This document shows positions 37,701 through 51,500 of a stretch of DNA of 64,000 nt, in pieces (the first letter of the stretch is position 1; each line of letters starts with the position of its first letter). Under the pieces are notes generated by a model. The model saw nothing but the letters and a program-made list of their open reading frames with translations, made no database searches and had not been told where the DNA came from. A program made the translations under genes and the position numbers. This stretch comes from Casuarius casuarius. Lineage: Eukaryota > Chordata > Aves > Casuariiformes > Casuariidae. The stretch lies in the NCBI GenBank assembly GCA_003342895.1, contig PTFA01000271.1:62409-126408 (forward strand), in the 5' to 3' direction.

Positions 37701-40668
37701 GGCCTGCTACAGGCTATGTTCAGTGCCCTTGCTCACACTGAGTTGTATCATACTCTGAGAGAAATCTCTCAGATGTCAGTGGAGCTGTGTTGGGATCGAG
37801 GTGCTACTCGCTCTTCATCTTGTGAAGGGGGTTGGTATGGGCCTACACGTACGTGAGCACAGATAACTGGCCTTGTAAAGAAGGACTAGAGGTATCTCAC
37901 ATAAGTGGTCTGTTGAGTGCTGGGGAGTGTTCGCCACATGCTTTTCAGCTCTTCATCTCGCCTCTCGATTCTTAGCCTTGAGAACATGCTGATGCTTTGC
38001 TGACTGTTGTTTTGCTCATTCAGTCCAACTCCATTAACTTTCTTCTTAAGAAAAAAGAATATAGGACCTGTCAAAGGTGACTGAGAGAAACTTAATGAGG
38101 TTACAAATTCAGGAGAAGAGTTAGTGCCTCTGCTAGAATCTTTTTTGGGGGGAAACCACAAATAGTAAAAAGAGCTGAAAATCCCTAGTTGAGGCTGATA
38201 AGATAAGAGGCTGGTGTTAGTGTTTTGTTTGTTTGTTAAATACACCTAACTGTGTACTTTGGGACTGGCCTGTTGGAAGCCCTGAAGCTGTTTTTTCCCC
38301 TGCTGTCAAAGTTTGCAACCTTCATCTGCAGCTGAAGTTCAGCACCCCAATAATGGCTAAAAGAATTCTTCCTTCTGTTTGGATTATGCTAAGTGGTTTT
38401 GGCTGGTCATCCTGTCCCATGTCTTTCTGAGTATCTTCACGGTTTTTCTGAGCAGAGAAGCTCAGGCCCTGGTGTCAGCCAGGGTTACCAAATTCCCTCT
38501 TTTTGTTGTGCTTTTGAGTATTAGAAGCGTCTTGGGTTGCCGAGGTCCTTTCCTGCTGTGTGGACAATACAACTGCCTTTGCCATCATGAACCAGCTGCC
38601 TGGTGACTGTCTCAGCACCAGTCTTGCATAAATCCCCGTGCTGGTGCTGCCCACCCGTGCTGAATGTTGCTTAGGTGGGCAAGACCATGACCTTCTGTTT
38701 GTTCAGGTGGAGAAAGTGGTTTGTGTGGTTATTCCAGCGCAAGAGTGAGGAATGGTTTGTGCTGAGGGTGAGACACTCTCACAAACATAGTTGAGCTTTG
38801 CATCCCTCGGTTTCTCCAAAGGAGGTCCCTGCCTTATCCTCATATGTTTCACAGAAAGACTCATAGCTACTTCACATCAGTCCCCAGGACACTGCATAGA
38901 AACTTGGTCAACTTTTGATGGACTTCTTTAATTCTGTCTCCCCACATCCCTGGATCCAAGCCATACTCTTTTGGGATTTCCTCCGGCAAACGGCTTTGGC
39001 AGAGTGCTCCAGGCTGGGCTCCAGCTTGTTCGCCTTTATCCCATCTGTGCTGGGGCAGCCAAGCCAGGCTGTGGGCTTCCGGTAGTGCTGGACAGGATCC
39101 CACTCCTCTCTGTCTGCACGGGCACTATCTCTCTCTCGTGTCAAAATGAGGAAAGAGGGAGCTATGTGTGTATCCTCAGATGGTTTACAAGAGGGAAAAA
39201 GCTTGCCCATGCTACTCATGGCCAACAGCTTGGCCTTTCAGTAAGGGAGCATCCTGTTTTAGATGGCAAAGGCCAAGAGTGGAGCTGTTCTAAACACCTG
39301 TTAAGTAGAGATGTTGCAAAAACCTTTGACCATATTCCATCTGAAGGGAGTAACTCACAAGACTGCTTTGTCTCAGCTTTCCATTGTAAGGGAAAAATAA
39401 CAGATTTTGACATTTCTTTTCTGGAACAGAGCACATAACGTTTTTTAAAAACATTTTGCATATTTTTATTAGATGTTACTGTATCCAGCTTTAGTCAATC
39501 TGAAATATTTTTAGATTCTTCCTCTCATGAATGATTTCTGAGGTTTTATGGCCTTTGTTTCAACTCAAAGGGAAGTCAGATTTCAGAATCTTTTATCCTT
39601 GTCATAACGGATTTCTGTCTTTCTATTGCTCTATGGATTTGTTTGATACTTGTTTAATGCAGAAGAGAACAAATTTTACCTTTTGGTTCCAGATTATTTC
39701 TAAGACCCTCCATTTCACTGAGGTCACATTCCTGGTGTTGTTTTCTCCACACTAGGGTTACCTTCTCCTGCAACATAGCATTAATTCTTCTGGTGCCTCC
39801 AGTGGAACGTGCCTCAGCCCATCGATGGCAAGGCTGGTCTTTTAAGGCTGGGCTGTGAACCTGTTTTCCCAGGACAAGTACATGTCACTGGAATCAAGGC
39901 AGTCACCATGTTTTCACCACAGTGAGGAGGGTATACACTGGCTCTTAATGCGATAAGTTTTGTATGGTTTAAATAATTTGGCGGAAGTCCTAAATTCATG
40001 TTCCCAGGAGAAAAGTGTGAAGGTATAGTGAACAGTCTTTCTTTTTTAAAAAAGCAATTGTTGGCTACTCTCAGTGACTTTAAATTTCTTGTACTGCTTG
40101 ATTTGACCCTACAGGGATCAGATTGATCCTTTGAATTTCAATGACTTTAACTAGTAAAAAGGATTTACCAATTTACCTGCTAATTCTTTCCTCTGCTTTA
40201 GTACAAACTTCTTCAGAGCTGACTTTGCCATTAAAAAAACTGGTGCTGGATTGCAGCAACCAGACAAAAGGCATGCAAGACTTAGTTAAGTCCTTGTGAT
40301 GGTGGGAGGGAGACTGAGCAGAAAGTTGATAAGAGAACGAGATTCACAACTACATGTTCTGAGTTTTTTGCTGTTTTGTTCTTCATTTATAGCCAGTGAT
40401 TTTTCAGTCTTGCTCAGTCTTGAGGATGCAGCTGTAAACTTTGGTACTGCCCCCCTTGTGTATGGCTAGTGTAAAGCAAAGAATTACTCACAGAGCCTTA
40501 AATCACTGCTTGAAGCCTTAACGTCAGATCATCATTCCCTTTAAATCTCTCAGGCATGGGCCCACTACCTTTGATTTTCATGTCTCACCAGTTGCTATTT
40601 TTACATGTTGTGAATGGAAGAGGCTGCTGCAAATAAAGCTGTGTGGTGTAGTGACTGTTTGCGGACTT

Positions 40669-40755
40669 GGAAATGGCTCCCACTCCCTTGTGTGCCTTAT
40701 AACGTCCTGAATTCCCAGCTCAGTTTTTCCTCGTGCCAGGAAATGGCTCCTACTC
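40669..40755. repeat. Short direct repeat, two 17-base copies 70 bases apart
   Basis: GGAAATGGCTCCCACTC at 40669-40685 recurs as GGAAATGGCTCCTACTC at 40739-40755, with one difference. The flanks do not match, so this is not a long tandem array. It could be a trace of a duplication or chance; no function is implied. Confidence 0.65.
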
Positions 40756-43700
40756 TCAAGAGATGAGAGAGTAGTTCTGTGCTGTCAGGAGCTGTCATTT
40801 CAGGCAATTAGAAGTAGATCTGCTGACTCCTGTTGGTTTTGCAAATGTCTTGCTTTCTGGCAACTGCTTCATTTCTAGCTGATTTGAAGGTTATGTGTGG
40901 GGTAACCCTTCCTGATTGCCCATGTTTACTCTTTGTTTCTGACAGCTGTTTTCTGGCTGCTTTTTTACTAGTTATGGAGTTTTCAGTAGCTAGTAATGCT
41001 GCTGTGAGGTAGCTTTATTTGTAGTGCAAGTAGTTTACCCAGGCTCTGAAGGCAGAAATACAGAGAAAATAGATGTGGATATTGCTGAAGGCAGAGGCAA
41101 ATGAAGAAGCAGATTTATTGCCCTAGAGATCTGTGCGTTGCTATGATTGGGAGGAAGTATGCAGCGGGAGCTAGAGAATCGCATGAATATAATGAAACTC
41201 TTTGCACACCCTTTGGCTACATCTTTCATTAGGAAGTGCCTGCCATCTGTACGTTGAGCACCGATCCCTACCCACCTGTCTATTCCTGTGCTCTCTCGGT
41301 GTAGGTGCTTCTGGTTTGTTCTGTTTCTAGGTTAAATATTGCCACACGAAGTAGGCAAGGCAAGACTGTTCCCAGAGAAGTCACAGTCCTTGTCAGTGAA
41401 AGGCCAAGATCTGTTTCTTTGCATTTTAGGTTGAATTTGGATTATGAAATCAGTGTGAGAAAGTAAGGGGGAGGCTAAGCCAAGGCTACTAGGAGGAGCA
41501 CCAGCCTATCTGGTGTCCTGTGCATCATCTCCAAAACATCCGGTATATGTGAGGAATTATGAACTCTCCATGGCTCAGTTAAGCTGCCAAATCCATTTTG
41601 TCTTTCTCTCTCTCCTAGCCTGTATTTTAACTGAAGTAGAGGTAGCATGCAGTTAACTTGAGTGCTCCACCTTGGAGATGTGCTACCCTGGAAAGTAAGA
41701 TGGTTTCTACCAAACTGTTGTTTGAAAGAGGTCTTCTTGACAACTAAGTAACCCTGGCAGGTTATCATTTGATGGAAGCCAAACAGAGTCTGGAAGGTAA
41801 CTAAATGCCGGGAGCTGGCCAGTCTGCTGTTTCAGACGTCTTCAATAGCAAAGGCAGAGGAGGATCTGCCTGCATCCAGAAATAGAGAGGTAGTGAGACT
41901 CTTGGCTCCCTCCATGCACCTAGACAAGCGGAAGGAAAAATGAGTGCTCGCAAGGGGCGTTGTGTTCAAAACACTGGTACTGTCACTGTCTCTGCTCCCC
42001 TGGGTGGTAGCCTTTTGTGGGAGGGTCTGAAGGATAGAAGAGCAGAGACTCCGGTCTCTGGGATTGAGTGATAGTGCCCCAATAAGTCTGCTGAGTACTG
42101 AAAAAGGCCAGGGCTTGGCCAGATGGAGTCACAGAGGGGGGAGGCTGGGAGCATGGCGTTGTGCCAGCCTGTGGAGCGGGGTGGCCAGATCAAGGAGAGG
42201 AGCCTGAGGGGGTCAGAGGAGGATAATCCTCCAGCAGCAATGAAGGCTGCAGCTGTTGGTGTTAGAGCGCAGCATTACAAGGGCTTTCTGCTGCTATGCT
42301 GTGGATATCACCCACAGTCTGCCGGCCCCAAGAGCCCGGTGAAGATAGTGTCATCCCTTCTCCACCTTCAGTCAAAGTCCCATGGGGTGTTCTTGGACAC
42401 TCACCGGAAGGTGGGGGAGCCTGCAGGTGCGCAGCACCCTGGGCAGGAGATTGTTCAGCATGGGATGGGTTTGTAAACCCTGTGACGGCAGCTGGAAGGG
42501 GAGGTGGCACGCTGCTGGAGCTGGCATTTAGAAACACTGGTGTGTGCAGCCTCAGCACAACAGCTGAGCTCAACTTCCGTTTCTGTCCCAGTTTGCACCA
42601 AATCAGATAAGTCTGCACTGAGTCCTGCTTCCATAATGCTCTGTGTAACAAGCTAGGTAGCTCGGTGGGGCTGATCTGCTTCATCCGAGGTTGGAAGCAA
42701 GCGAAGAGCCCAGAAGTGAAGCTGGGGAACAAGTGAGGGCTCTCCAGGCCCCTGGAAGCCACTTGCCGCCATTCCTGGCAGAGACACCCAACTTGTGCCA
42801 TGCTGCAGGGCCTTGCAAGCAGGCAATCATCCCTGTAATAGAGACTTTATCTCCTGCGATGCATGGCATTTCTAGCTCCCGCAAGGAATTGTACCTTGCT
42901 GCTGTTTTGCTTTGAGACTGCAGAGAGTTTGGATGTGTGAAAAGATGTTAGAAAACCCAGAAGAGCTCCCTGTGCAAAAGTGGGCACCTAGAAGATGACA
43001 GCAGGGGACGAGTGTTTGGCTGTCTGTCCAAGGCAGAGACCAATAGCTGTTGGAAAAGATGCATTGCTCCCTTTCAGAGGAGGGAGCTCCATGTCCTGGG
43101 AGGCACCTGCCCTTCTCTGGCCATCCCTAGGGTTGCAGACAGATCCTTTTTAGTGTGTTTTCCCAGGGCACCACTGGCATGGGGAACCATACATGGGATA
43201 TCTCCATCCCTTTCCTAGTGCAGTGCCACTTCTCCACCTCCCTGTATAAGGCCCAGTGAGTTTTACTTTACTGTGTTTTTACCAAGTAAATCTACAGGGG
43301 GAGGTGATGCCAGCCATCCCAAGGGGAACCTCACAGCGAAGAGCAGTGAGCTGGTTTGCTGAACCTGAAGTACTCAGAAGCCATGAGCTGGGTTCTAAAA
43401 ATAAAAACGTTTGGTGTATTTTTATTTCTGTTCTGTTTTCTTCAGCTCTTTAAAGCTTTCTTAGCCTTATCTTCTTCAGGGTAATTCTGGTTATTTACAG
43501 CTGTGATGGATAGAAATTTCTCATTTTTTTCATAAATTTAAGATGACACTTGCACAGTTTCACAATTCCAGAAACTGTGGTCTTTAGCAAAAAGACAGAC
43601 TCAGAAGACTAGTGAGAATTGGCAACATGGCCAAATGCTGAGTACGGAAAACTTCTCAAGCACCTGCAGCACTTCTTCTCTTAGTGCTAGGACTGAACAC

Positions 43701-45546
43701 AGTGTAAACACATCTCAGCGGCTCAGGCTTAGGAGGCTTTGGGAGGCGCAGGTCTGTATGTTCCTGTTAACTTGGTACATGGAGGTAATGGATGAGAATG
43801 GCTCTTCCTCTGTGTCATAGCCCAAAATGGTTTGAAACAAAACATAACTGTGATTACTGCTCAACTGACAGGGGTTGTTGCTAACTACCATTGTAAAATT
43901 GCAGCCAGTTCTCCTTTCTCTTCTCTGTGTTAACTGGGAAGTTTGAGATCTGGCTCCAAACTCAGCCAGCAATTCTGTACAAAAGCTGTCTGAGGCTGTT
44001 CCCAGCCCTGCTTGTTCTCAATCTGCACCTCAGGATGCACCGGAGCAGGCAGCTCACAGAGTTACAAAGGGTGTGAATAAACCCTGGGAAAGAGCAAGCA
44101 GGCGGCTTCTTTTATGTTTGCTTCCTTGTGTCTGTGTGAGTCATGGAGCTGGCGGTGGTCCCGCATTCACCTCCCAGAGTAAGTGTGTAAGAGCCCCGTG
44201 CTAATTTGCTGAAAAGAGCTGAAGCCAGACTCTTAAGATACTCGCAAGAGATTGCAACTCCTATATCTATTGATTCTCTTTCTTCTCCTTTCAACCTAAC
44301 GGCTTTTAAAGGATGATACAACAGGGGAGCCTGGATGCACGGCGTGGTGTGGGGCCGCCTGTGCCAGCCTGCGCCTGGATCACCTGTGCACGTGGCCTAG
44401 CGGGGTGTGCACAAGTGACCGCAGGGCAGATGGGGGGTGGTGTGGAGGCCGGCATTTGCAGCAACAGAGAGGAGGTAAAAACATCTCCCTCTGTTATCTG
44501 AGAGGCTGCTGGCGTGCCTTGCTGCAGTCGCTGCAGCAGAGGGGCTTGCTGCCCACCGTCACGCACCAGCTCTGCCCTGAGCAGTCAGGGGCCAAGGTGC
44601 TTTATACCTGAGCTGGTGCGAGTCTCTAGCAGTTGTGGCGTGCCCCTGTCACTCTTCACTGCTGGGAGAAAAGTACCACTTAGGTGCCTTGCAATGCTTT
44701 CAGCTCATAATTTCATTTTTTTTATTTCTGTTTTTAATCAAGAGTGATGTTATATTTTATGCTCTCATTGGAGCTCCAGCTTCTGGAGTCAGTAGACGAT
44801 GCTGTGAGAATTCCACCCACCCCCCTTTTATTTTTTTTTTCTGAGAAGTGAAGTGTAGAAATGCAGTCTGGCAGCTCGTAGCCCAGGGGCAAAGGCAGCG
44901 AGGAGCGCCAGCATGTTTCGGTGGGCCAGGTCTGTACTTGAGCTCCTGTTAAGGGTTTTGAACACAAGGGTTGGCAGAGCATCCTTTGATCTAGCCAGCT
45001 GCGTGTTGGAAAAAGCAGGAACAGTGCTGTGGCTTGCAGGATAGGGTCAATGGGCTTGCATGATGGCCGTGGATTCAGGTCAGCTCAGCGGAGCAAAAGT
45101 GGAAGTAAGTGAGAGGCTGCTCTTGCTTAAGCCATTTATTTGGGGAATGCAGCAGTGGTTTGGAAGTTCTCTGAATCTGAGGCCACTCATATGCTGAGCG
45201 TCTCAAGCAGGCAAGAACCAGCCACCTCCCAGCAATCCTCATGCATATGATCCAGTCATTGTTCTTCAGCAGCACAGGCTCCCCTGAAGCCTGACTCCTG
45301 CATTTCCTCCCTGCCTTAAGCAATCTTTGCTTCACTTGTTTCTACATGTTTCTTCTGTTACACAAACTCTGGTGTCAGGCCTGTGAGCTGAAATAGTCTG
45401 GGCTTTCAAAGCATGACTCTTAATCCCAGAGTGTCTGGCTTCTCTTTGCTGCATGCCCAGCTCAGTTTACCTGTGAGAAACTGAAGAACAGAGTCAGGGA
45501 AGGAAGGATACCCCTGTGTATCTTCTGAACTGCCACGGTTCTGCTT

Positions 45547-45579
45547 CAAACCCAGACCACTGCCAAACCCAGACCACGC
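45547..45579. repeat. Tandem duplication of a 16-17 base unit
   Basis: CAAACCCAGACCACTGC is followed immediately by CAAACCCAGACCACGC. The copies differ by one missing base. This is a typical replication-slippage duplication and may be variable between individuals. Confidence 0.8.
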
Positions 45580-47219
45580 CACTGGATTCAGCATTGCTCC
45601 CCACAGAGTCTGCAGCTTTTGTGGCTATGTGAGGGCTCTGTTTTCTGTACCACTTAATTCACTTCTGCTGATTCCTCTGCTGTTTGGCAGATGTGCGCCT
45701 GTTCTCAGGGATCTTTAACATTCCTGCTACCCTGGCCTCTCCAAAATGAGTGGGCTCCCGCCTGTGGTCTGTAAGCTGCCTCCTCCATGTAGCCCTCTTG
45801 CAACAAGTGATCTGCCCCTCATGAAGTCTGACTCCTGGGGCTGAGCTGAGGTGCCCTGCATGGTGCCCCTCTCCTTTGACTGCAGGGGAATGGAAAATGG
45901 GTATGGAGATTCAGGGTTATCCATCCACCTCCCTGTTTTCCAGATTCCTGACAGGGATGGGGGGCCAAACCTGTGTCCTGCCTTAGAGCACCAGTGAATC
46001 AATGTCATGTGGAGTGCTACGGAGCAGTTATGTTCCTCTAGCTGGAGGAAACCAGTTCAGGGCCCTGAAATGGGCTCAATGTATGGGCTGCTTCTGGTTA
46101 TGTTCCTCTTGAGCCAGCAAGTGAGGTATCTCAGCAATATCTCCCCTGAGAGCCCTCTGAGCAGCGTTTCTGGGTTTTAGGGTAGGTCTGCTAACAACGA
46201 GAGATATGTGTTCATGCCATCCACCAGTGTTTCTTCTAGCTCAAACCTAACTTGTGGGTGTAGCAATAGCTATTGAAATGCAGCTTCAGAAGTGTTTGTA
46301 GGAGATGCCCAGGATCCTCTGAGAGCTGATTTGCTGTTGCTGAGCACGGTGCTATAGCACGTGTTGCAGCAGCTTTACTAACACGTTGCTTGTGGTAGCT
46401 AGATTTGCTATTCCTGTCAGCTGAAAAGATGCTCCGGTTTTGTTCTAGTGGCACACCCTCATCCCAGATGTGTTGTGCATTGCCAGATGTTCACAACTGT
46501 CTCTGTTAATGGCAGGCACATCCAAGGCTGCATGACTGCACCCGCTAACCACTGTTCCTCTGCTTGTCCTGAACTGAGCTGACATGCTGACAGTTTGCTG
46601 GGTCTCAGTACTACCGGTGGAGTCATGCTGCAAGCTCCTTGCCAATTCCATAGCACATTGCTCACAGCAGAGGGTCTGTATCTTGAATCTCTCTGGAATT
46701 ACACTGACAAAACAGTAGTAAAATTTCTTTGACTAGGAAGCTAGTTTTGGCTCCCAAATGTGTTATTTTTTAGATCCATTTTTAATTTGTTTAGTTCAGA
46801 TGCTTTATAGACTCGATTAAGACATGTGAATTCTGCTTTACAAAAACACTGTTGTTTTTTCTTTTTCTTAATGCTTCCTCCCCCCTCCCCCATCTCTGGG
46901 TAGTCCATCCATTTATTGCACTGGAACAACTACAAAATCCCGCTGCTGCTCCTCAAATGTAGATATATGTGCATTCTGAGTTGACACCCTCTGCATTTCA
47001 TTTCGAATGCATCTGGTTTACTTTTGCTGTATTCACTCTGCTCCGAGGATGAAAATGAATAAGGCACACCAAGTAGTTAAGCATCGGTTTTACAGTTTTA
47101 CGTTTCCAGTATTTAGTCTGAATGACCCAAGGGCTCTGTCTCGTTTAAACTGAAGTACCTGCTTTCATTATCATGTGAACTGTTCCTCTGCATCTGTGCA
47201 GGTGTGTGTTTGCTGTGAA

Positions 47220-47440
47220 CTTGCTTGTTTTTTAATGAAGAAACAGCAAATCTAAATTTTGAACTAAATCTACCTGCAATGATTTATTCAGGGGCAATGC
47301 TTTCTTTTCATTAATCTATCAAAATGCACGAGCAATAAATTTTTTACAGTGCTGTTGTAAACATCAACGGCTCTGTTTTCAAGCCAAGATGCACGTTGCC
47401 TGCTCAGTTATGCTGCTATGTAAAGTGGCATAAATAAAGA
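47220..47440. promoter_or_regulatory. Candidate conserved noncoding block, homeodomain-rich
   Basis: The stretch contains TTTTTTAATGAAG, CAATGATTTATTCAGG, CATTAATCTATCAAAATG (around 47309) and GCAATAAATTTTTTAC, with few CpGs and no simple repeats. The string on the minus strand TGATAGATTAATG combines a TGAT half site with a TAAT core, as in PBX or MEIS with HOX composites. It is called only on motif density and repeat-free texture. Confidence 0.27.
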
Positions 47441-48551
47441 GAAATGACACAAAAGGAGCCCTGTACAGATGGTTTGGACAAAATACTGACCTTTCCTTTC
47501 AGTCATCACAGGCTGGCAATCTGGCATTAAATAGTACATGTAGACAGGTTTGGTGTCTGCCTTCTGGCTTGTCACCTCTTAAACGTGCATTTTGCTCCCA
47601 CCCTCTGCACTGTGTACAATTAGTAAGAGGACTTATGACTTGCATTAGAAGAAAATTATGTCTCAAATCTGGTTTGATAAAGGATAGCCTGGCACTGTAG
47701 GTCTCTCTCCTCTCTTTAATGGCAGTAATTGTGTCAGAGCTGGTTTTCTGTTCACCTTAAACACTAGTAGGTGGCAGGGAAAGATGTGTGTAAGCCTGCA
47801 TGTATTTTCTTCCCTCACCCATACTGCAGTATGAAAACCGTATTGCCTTTTGTTTTCCAATGGTTCTTTTTCTCTCCACTCACAAATCCCATAGGCCTGC
47901 TGTTCTCTGCAGCCCCGACACGCTGATGCATTCGTGCCATCTGCTGACAGAAGCGGTGATTGCATGTCCCAGTTTTGCTGGCATTTTTCACAACTCCTGT
48001 GGGATATCATACATGGAAGGAGAATGAACTGTGCTGATAGCAAGGGGGAAATGTTTCCTGTCATCATATGTTAGTGGCTGGGTAACTGGTGGTAAAGTTT
48101 GAAATAGGATTTGAAGCTCAGTGTTATGATCTAAAGAACCAGCAGCAAAGCGGGATGCTTAAAGTTCGGAAAAGCAGAGAGATGTATTAGTAGCATCATG
48201 ATTTCATAAGCCACCTTTATGGGAAGGGGTAAAATGGTGCTTCTCCCTCAAACCCAGAGCTCTGTAGGATAGTCTTTGCTTACTTTCTGTCCTGGTTCAC
48301 AGGGGTGTGAAGAGCGAGAAGGTGACATTACTGAGGTTTGAAGGTGTCTAGACAAGAGCGCTCTAGAAAACCCTGGGATGTGAACAAGAAGGAAGAAAGC
48401 CTTGTTTATTCTTTGTCAGGCAAGACCTTAGCTTTGCAGATTTACTTTTCTCTCCTGCATCTGGACCTATTTGGCCTGTAATGCCATGTTCTGCAGCCCC
48501 GGCACTTTCTCAAGGCTTTCCATCTGCCAGTCTGGGGTGACGCGCTTTAGG

Positions 48552-48572
48552 GCTCTGCTCACAGAGCAGAGC
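48552..48572. repeat. GC-rich 9-bp hairpin with 3-base loop
   Basis: GCTCTGCTC, ACA, GAGCAGAGC form a perfect stem with a three-base loop. It is a very tight hairpin if transcribed. No U tract follows, so it does not look like a terminator, and it is too short for a microRNA precursor. Confidence 0.8.
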
Positions 48573-51500
48573 TGGGAGGTAGCAAGAATGGCGCTGCCTG
48601 TCATGGCACCATCTTTTCCAGCCAGAAAGACAGTGCAGCTCAGTGCATGTCTTGTTTTGTTGCTTCAGCTAAAAAGCACTATTTCTCTCTCTCTGCCTCT
48701 GCCAGGCCTTTCCCCAAGTGCAGCCAGGAACAAGTAAGTAGGACTGTGCTCATATGCCTTCTGGGCATGAGCTGTACATCAGCTTTGTCTGACTTCAGGG
48801 ATGAACACCCTTGTTAAAGGGCCAGCTCACACCCCTATGCTCCTGCTTTCGGCTTGTGCAATTAATTCTATTGACTATGTTAGCAAATTTAGGAGGCCTG
48901 TAATCTTCTTTGTTTGTCCATTAATCACAGTGGGTCCAGCTGTCAGTGGGAAACCAGTGAGGATAGTATTAATTGTTGCCTTCTCTAAAGCAGGACTGTG
49001 TTCAGACAATATCCATTCCTGTTGTGCTGGGAAGTGTTTTCATGCAAAGGATGGGGAGCCCTGCGGGAGCTGAACATCCATGCAGGAATTTTACAGAGTG
49101 TTTTCACAGCAGCATCTATGAAATACAGGTCTGAAATTCAGCAAGATTTCTAATTGCTGACTTCATGGGAAAGATCTGCATTCTTCACGTAACCTGCCTC
49201 TTGTAAGCTTATCTTCTTTATCAGCACTTGTGAACAAAGCTTTTTAGCATGCATTTTATCACAGTTACAGATATATTAGAGAATCTGTAGGATTAAAATT
49301 CAAGGTTATCCACTGTGTAAGACAATAAAGAAGGTGGTTTAATTTTTCAGAGGAACTTTAAGTGCAACAGCCTTGCTGGGATGAAATCTACCAGAATATT
49401 TAATAGAGAACCTCACATGACTCAAGGAATAAGCCTCAAGGAAAAACATCATAAAGTGGAGTATAAATAGAGTATTTCTAACCCTCACATTTTCAGGGGG
49501 AACCTAAGTGAACTAAGTGAAATTACTAGATTCTTGGGTTTGAATTTTGAAAGTTAGCGCACTTTCCCCAGTCCCCATTGCAAAATGCCCGAAGAATATG
49601 AAGCTTGAAGATACCGCTATGACTTTGAGGTCTGTGCTATACTCATGAATGCTTGGGTTGGGGATACTGCCTCTTAAAATTCGGAGATGTGGTGAATGGG
49701 ATCCTGCTCCCCTGAGCTTTTCAGAGTCACCTGGATGAAGAGGTCCTGACAGGAGATGAGATCTGAAGAATGACCTTTGTGTGTGAAAATCTTGCTTTTG
49801 TTCACACTCTTTCTGCTAGATTTTTATATGTGAAAGGACTTTGGGACTAGACTATTGGAGAGAATGTCTTCCTGGAACATATTTTGTGAATTTTATGTCT
49901 GATCAGCAATTTTGCCTTCTCTTCTCTCCTTCATCTCCCAATATACCTATCCTGGTGAGCTGAGAGATCACCAGACCTGCTCTAAATGTGTGTGTGAGGC
50001 TCTGTTTCATATGAGGTGAGCACAAAAAGGCTTTACAAGAGATGTGGGGCTGGTCTCCTGGAATTTCCCTCAGTGAACAGAGCGGACAGAATGGGGTGTG
50101 AGTCCTGTGCAAAGGGCCGTGAGGGCATCATGCCTGAGCTGGCATTAGCATTTCCAGCCCTGTTCCTGGTAGCTCCTCCAAAAGCACAGCCCTCGTCTTT
50201 CTGCAAGGCCTCGCAGCTAGCTGTGAGCACTGCCAGACCCTGCAACAGCTCCACCTGCCTCTCCTTTCACCAGCCAATTCACTGCTGGCGTGGGAAGAAA
50301 GGCAGAGTGGCAGTACCTGGATCTTGCAGGGCCACCTGGCTAAGTGACTCCTGACCTTCTGCTGCTCTCTCGAGATCAAAGCATTGCACCTTTTGGAGTC
50401 CCAGTGCCAGAGTGACAGTGGCACTTTGCTGCATGCTTTCATGCAAGGCAGCCCAGGTTCTGCTCCTGTGCTGTAGCAGCGGTTGTTTAACCCTCTCCTT
50501 TTTGCTGTAATTGTCCCAGCTCCTCTGCTTCCTGGCCACTGCTATTGCTGTGGGGATAAGAGATCCTTGATGGCTGCTGGGGCTGTGGGCTTGGCTCTTG
50601 CTGGAGATGGAATCTGCCCAGCACTTCGTGCTGCGCTCTTTAACAGATGACAGCGCTCAGTTGCACATAATTGCGTATAAAATCTGAGAATTTAGGGGCT
50701 GAGAATCCCTGTTAGAAATAGATCATCCTATTGCTTCCTTCTGCTGGCTTTCATGGGCTGTCAAGTATGACCACTGTAAAATAAGGCTGGGGCAGGTGGG
50801 CAGAAGGCAGTGGCACATGTGCAGACAGGTTTGGAGGGCTTAGGTTTTCCTCTGTCTGTCTCCCATGGGAAGGGAGGAGGAATGCCCTTCTAAATTCTGC
50901 CAAGTGTTCCCTCTTGCTTCAGGGGAGCTGCTCTGCTTTCCTCTAGCAGAAAGTTTGGCCTGTGCCTTCTTTCTCTGTCGATGTGGACAAAGAGGAATTC
51001 TGTGTGAAAGCCAAAGCCAACCAGCACTTTTCATAGAGCTGATTGCTGTGCGTTGGGCCTTAACAATACATCTCATATGGGTGTTTTAACAGATCTGGCC
51101 CCACATGGCTTTGGCAATGTTCTCTGTGGTGGGTGGGAAATTGGTTAGTACTGCAGGGTAGTTTGCTCTTAGCCCCCTCATCTCAGACACAGTAGCAGTG
51201 TTTAAGTCTTTTCAATTTTAGCACTTTCTGACCGAGTACCTACATCCCCTGCCTTGTCTTTCTAGTCCAATCCATACTCATCTGCCAAGACAAACCAAAC
51301 TGATGTTGTGGTTCTGGTGTTGGGTAGCTCAGCACTACTGGGCCCATCTATCTTGGCTCCTCACAGAGTTTGGATAGAGGATCCAAGGGGCCAGCCAAGG
51401 GATGTATGGAAGATGACTGGAAATTATGGGGGCTGGAGAGAGGATTTACTTTATGTCATCTCCGCCAGAGTCCTTAGGCCTCTGAGGAGACCTGCTTTCC

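Larger units (their letters stand above)
37701..47200. other. Intron segment: no gene recognised
   Basis: Unique intron DNA, GC-richer than average around 42100-42900 and 44300-44600 where several medium open frames arise on both strands by chance. Two small direct duplications lie at 40669-40755 and 45547-45579 (separate entries). A run of ten T at 44831-44840 and a GTTT run at 38222-38237 are the main simple repeats. The phrase TTATGTTCCTCT also occurs twice, near 46028 and 46097. No known protein is encoded. Confidence 0.55.

Noticed and set aside
42262..42801. 179-codon open frame on the - strand, overlapping several + strand frames
   Set aside because: GC-rich chance opening; no family features.
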